The notes below the pieces were generated by a model that was given only the letters and a program-made list of their open reading frames with translations, was not told the DNA's origin and searched no databases. The translations under genes and the position numbers were made by a program. A stretch of DNA of 8,725 nucleotides from an uncultured Treponema sp. (GTDB lineage: Bacteria > Spirochaetota > Spirochaetia > Treponematales > Treponemataceae), in assembly GCA_946538795.1 (NCBI GenBank), contig CAMNGY010000039.1:1-8725 (forward strand). Reading direction: 5' to 3'. Of this stretch, positions 6,665-8,725 are shown piece by piece (within the stretch, counting starts at the first letter, position 1; the number at the start of each line of letters is the position of its first letter).

Positions 6665-8725
6665 CTAGTTGTCGGCCTTAATGGCGTTTGCCGCCGTGCG
6701 GCCGGAAACGAATATCTCAACGATTGCGTTTCCGCCCAGACGGTTTCCGCCGTGAATTCCGCCCGTGACCTCGCCCGCGGCGTACAGGCCCTTGACGATG
6801 TTGCCGCCCGCGTCAAGCACGTGGCGGTTTATGTCAACCGAAAGGCCTCCCATCGTGTGGTGAGTGGACGGGGCCATGACCCTCACCTTGAGCTTGACGC
6901 CGTCGAGCGTGTAGGAGCTGACGTCAAAGGAGCCGTCTGCCTTCCTGTCCGCATTGCCGATAAGGGCGGTCCAGCCGGTCTTCGTGACGGCGAGCGTGTC
7001 CTCCTTGCCGGTCATGAGCGCGTGGTCGTACTCCTCTATCTCCTTGCGGACCGTGGCCGCGTCGAGCGAGAGGCCCAGCTCCTTGAACAGGTCGCCCAGC
7101 TGGTCCACGGTGCGGGTGTACTGCCTCCAGTCCACGTCCGCCTCCCATGTCTCGGGGGTCTTGGGCGTTCCGTAGGGATAGGGGCCGGGAATGGCCTGGC
7201 TGCTGTTGGCAATCTCAAGGAAGACGCCCATCGTGCCGCCGTGCTCTATTCCGTTGGCAAGCTCGGCCAAAGAAAGCACGTCGCGCTCGCTCGTTTCGTT
7301 GACGAACCTCTTGCCCGTCGTCGGGTTGATGTAGATGGCGTAGTTTCCGCCTCCGAAGGCGAGCTGTCCGTTGTCTATCCAGGAAATCGGCATGAGCTGG
7401 GTGAAGTCCAGCCCCGTCGTGGCGGCCCCGACCTTCTCGCCCATCGTGATTCCGTCACCCTGCAGGGAGGAGCGGTTGGTCGTCTTGGTGTTGTTCGTGA
7501 TGGCCCCGTCCTTCCAGTAGTCGTTGGTCTTGAGGACCTTCGCTATGTTGGCGGCGTAGCCTCCGGTCGCGAGAACGACGCCCTTTTTGGCATGGGCGGT
7601 CACCTGGGTTCCGTCGTACATGACCGCCTTCACTCCCGTGACGCGGCCGCCTTCCGTAATCAGCTCCTTGGCGTCCGTGCGCAGCATTATCTTGTTGCTC
7701 TTGGCCGTCGGGCTGGTCTCAAGGAGCGTGCGGCGAGGGGGCACGAAGTATGAGCCCCACTGGGCGACCTCGTTCTTGCCGTCGCCGTCCGCGTCAAAGT
7801 TTGCTCCGATGAACTGGTTCTCGCGGTGCCACAAAGCACCGATGAGGGTGGGCTGCTGGTCCTCCACGAAGGTCGCTCCCTGTGACTCCAGCCAGGGCTT
7901 CAGGTCCTGTCCGTCCACGATGAACTGGCGTACCAGGTCGTAGTTTCCGTAGATCCACTTGCTGTAGTTCTGGTTGGGGCGGAGCCCGCCGTAGTAGGTC
8001 TGGAAGATGTGCAGGTTGAGCGTGGAGAACAGGGTCAGCTGGGATTCGTTGATTCCCTTGTCCAGCTGGGGCTGCGCCCATGCGAGGTATTCCTTTATCT
8101 CCTTCTTGAGCTCGCGCAGGGTCGGCAGGTACTCGGCATGAACGCCGTGCTTGGAAAGCTCCGCCGTGTCGCCCGCGACGAACCAGTCCTGCGCGCCGGA
8201 CCCGTCAAAGGGCTTCTCGCTCCAGTTCAGGATTTCCTTCAGTATCGTGATGTTGCCGTTGGCGGACTTGACCTTGTCGTAGCTCTTGCCGTCAAAGGAG
8301 TAGACTCCGCTGGTCGCATCCGGGTCTGCGGGATCCCAGCAGAGATACGGCATGACGGACTGGAACTGCCCGCCGGAAACGATCGTGTTTCCTCCGATCT
8401 CGGCGTTCTTCTCGATGACAAGGACGGTATCCCCGTTCTGGGCGGCCTGGGCCGCGGCGGCGATTCCCGCGCCTCCCGCACCGACGACGACGACGTCATA
8501 GGTTTCGTCAACAGGAGCCTGAGCCTCGTGCCTGACCGTGTTCTTCTTGAAGTCGTCCAGGCTGGAGACATCGGCCTGACGAGCCGCGTCGTTCAGGGCG
8601 TTCTTAACGGCAATGCTGGTGAAGGTAGCCCCGGAAACCACGTCTATGCCGGATCCGTTTGCATCCAGCGCGTCCTTGATCATTATGGGGTACACGGGAT
8701 CACCCACGTGGGCGGTCTCCTTGGA
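6665..8725 (-). CDS. FMN/FAD-dependent reductase, flavocytochrome c/urocanate reductase type (5' partial)
   Basis: The reading frame is open to the right edge, so the true start is outside; the GTG at 8707 is internal and numbering here begins there (about 680 codons). Residues 1-40 are the end of an FMN-binding domain with SGATFTS (25-31), whose second Thr normally carries covalently bound FMN. The FAD domain follows: VVVVGAGGAG (72-81), VIEK (97-100), GGNT (105-108), LATGGY (379-384), SERD (473-476) with Arg475 in the position of the proton-donating arginine, THHTMGG (615-621), and GGIHGGNRLGGN (649-660). Such enzymes are exported and reduce activated double bonds (fumarate, urocanate, acrylates) as anaerobic electron sinks, with electrons arriving through the FMN. 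No haem motif is visible. The fumarate-binding His/Glu/Arg positions look replaced (QLMPIS at 437-442), so the substrate is probably not fumarate. A segment near 118-280 is longer than in Shewanella fumarate reductase. An in-gene DADGDGKNE loop may bind calcium. Confidence 0.9.
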   Translation of the reverse strand, partial: SKETAHVGDPVYPIMIKDALDANGSGIDVVSGATFTSIAVKNALNDAARQADVSSLDDFKKNTVRHEAQAPVDETYDVVVVGAGGAGIAAAAQAAQNGDTVLVIEKNAEIGGNTIVSGGQFQSVMPYLCWDPADPDATSGVYSFDGKSYDKVKSANGNITILKEILNWSEKPFDGSGAQDWFVAGDTAELSKHGVHAEYLPTLRELKKEIKEYLAWAQPQLDKGINESQLTLFSTLNLHIFQTYYGGLRPNQNYSKWIYGNYDLVRQFIVDGQDLKPWLESQGATFVEDQQPTLIGALWHRENQFIGANFDADGDGKNEVAQWGSYFVPPRRTLLETSPTAKSNKIMLRTDAKELITEGGRVTGVKAVMYDGTQVTAHAKKGVVLATGGYAANIAKVLKTNDYWKDGAITNNTKTTNRSSLQGDGITMGEKVGAATTGLDFTQLMPISWIDNGQLAFGGGNYAIYINPTTGKRFVNETSERDVLSLAELANGIEHGGTMGVFLEIANSSQAIPGPYPYGTPKTPETWEADVDWRQYTRTVDQLGDLFKELGLSLDAATVRKEIEEYDHALMTGKEDTLAVTKTGWTALIGNADRKADGSFDVSSYTLDGVKLKVRVMAPSTHHTMGGLSVDINRHVLDAGGNIVKGLYAAGEVTGGIHGGNRLGGNAIVEIFVSGRTAANAIKADN
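7769..7795 (-). other. Calcium-loop-like DxDxDG motif within the reductase
   Basis: Codons for DADGDGKNE (residues 305-313) match the DxDxDGxxE pattern of EF-hand and dockerin-type calcium loops. They stand in the part of the protein that corresponds to the mobile clamp region of flavocytochrome c reductases. Calcium binding is inferred from the pattern only. Confidence 0.4.

Noticed and set aside
6752..7753. A 333-codon open frame on the plus strand
   Set aside because: It is antisense to the reductase, whose motifs are unmistakable. The translated composition (rich in Arg, Val, Gly and His) is typical of a shadow frame.
1..8725. Insertion sequences, CRISPR arrays, tRNA or rRNA genes
   Set aside because: I saw no regularly spaced repeats, transposase motifs or tRNA-like cloverleaf segments; coding density leaves little room.

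Overview
All confident genes lie on the minus strand, so the window is best read from its right end to its left. GC is fairly high: sampled 60-base lines run from about 40 to 67%. The gene content (a flavin-type reductase with an exported-flavoprotein architecture, a WecE-type amino-sugar transaminase and a surface-glycan cassette) suggests an anaerobic, probably Gram-negative, host-associated bacterium. A treponeme or a selenomonad/clostridial relative would fit, but no marker gene fixes the taxon and I hold this weakly.

Right part (6665-8725): the C-terminal ~686 codons of a flavocytochrome c/urocanate reductase-type enzyme. The end of an FMN-binding domain with its SGATxTS flavinylation motif is followed by a large FAD-dependent reductase domain. 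Its start is outside the window. The gene is closed by a GC-rich hairpin and T-run terminator (6576-6654).

Intergenic part (6497-6664): this terminator, three GGGGCGG-type direct repeats, and a convincing sigma70-type promoter (TTGACA, 17 bp, TAGACT) that fires leftward only about 14 bases before the first gene of the next operon.

Left part (17-6496): five tightly packed co-directional genes. In order of transcription they are wecE (dTDP-4-amino-4,6-dideoxygalactose transaminase), a 13-TM-class membrane protein resembling GT-C glycosyltransferases, an ATP-grasp ligase, an FkbM-type methyltransferase with an extra N-terminal domain, and a Gfo/Idh/MocA oxidoreductase. Junctions are a 4-base overlap and gaps of 9, 36 and 10 bases, and a further gene may start at the left edge. 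The simplest reading is an operon that makes dTDP-Fuc4N or a similar 4-amino-6-deoxy sugar and then transfers and decorates it on a cell-surface glycan. Ligation by the ATP-grasp enzyme, O- or N-methylation by FkbM, and redox or epimer chemistry by Gfo/Idh are inferred roles. No RmlA/RmlB, WecD acetyltransferase, flippase or polymerase is visible here.
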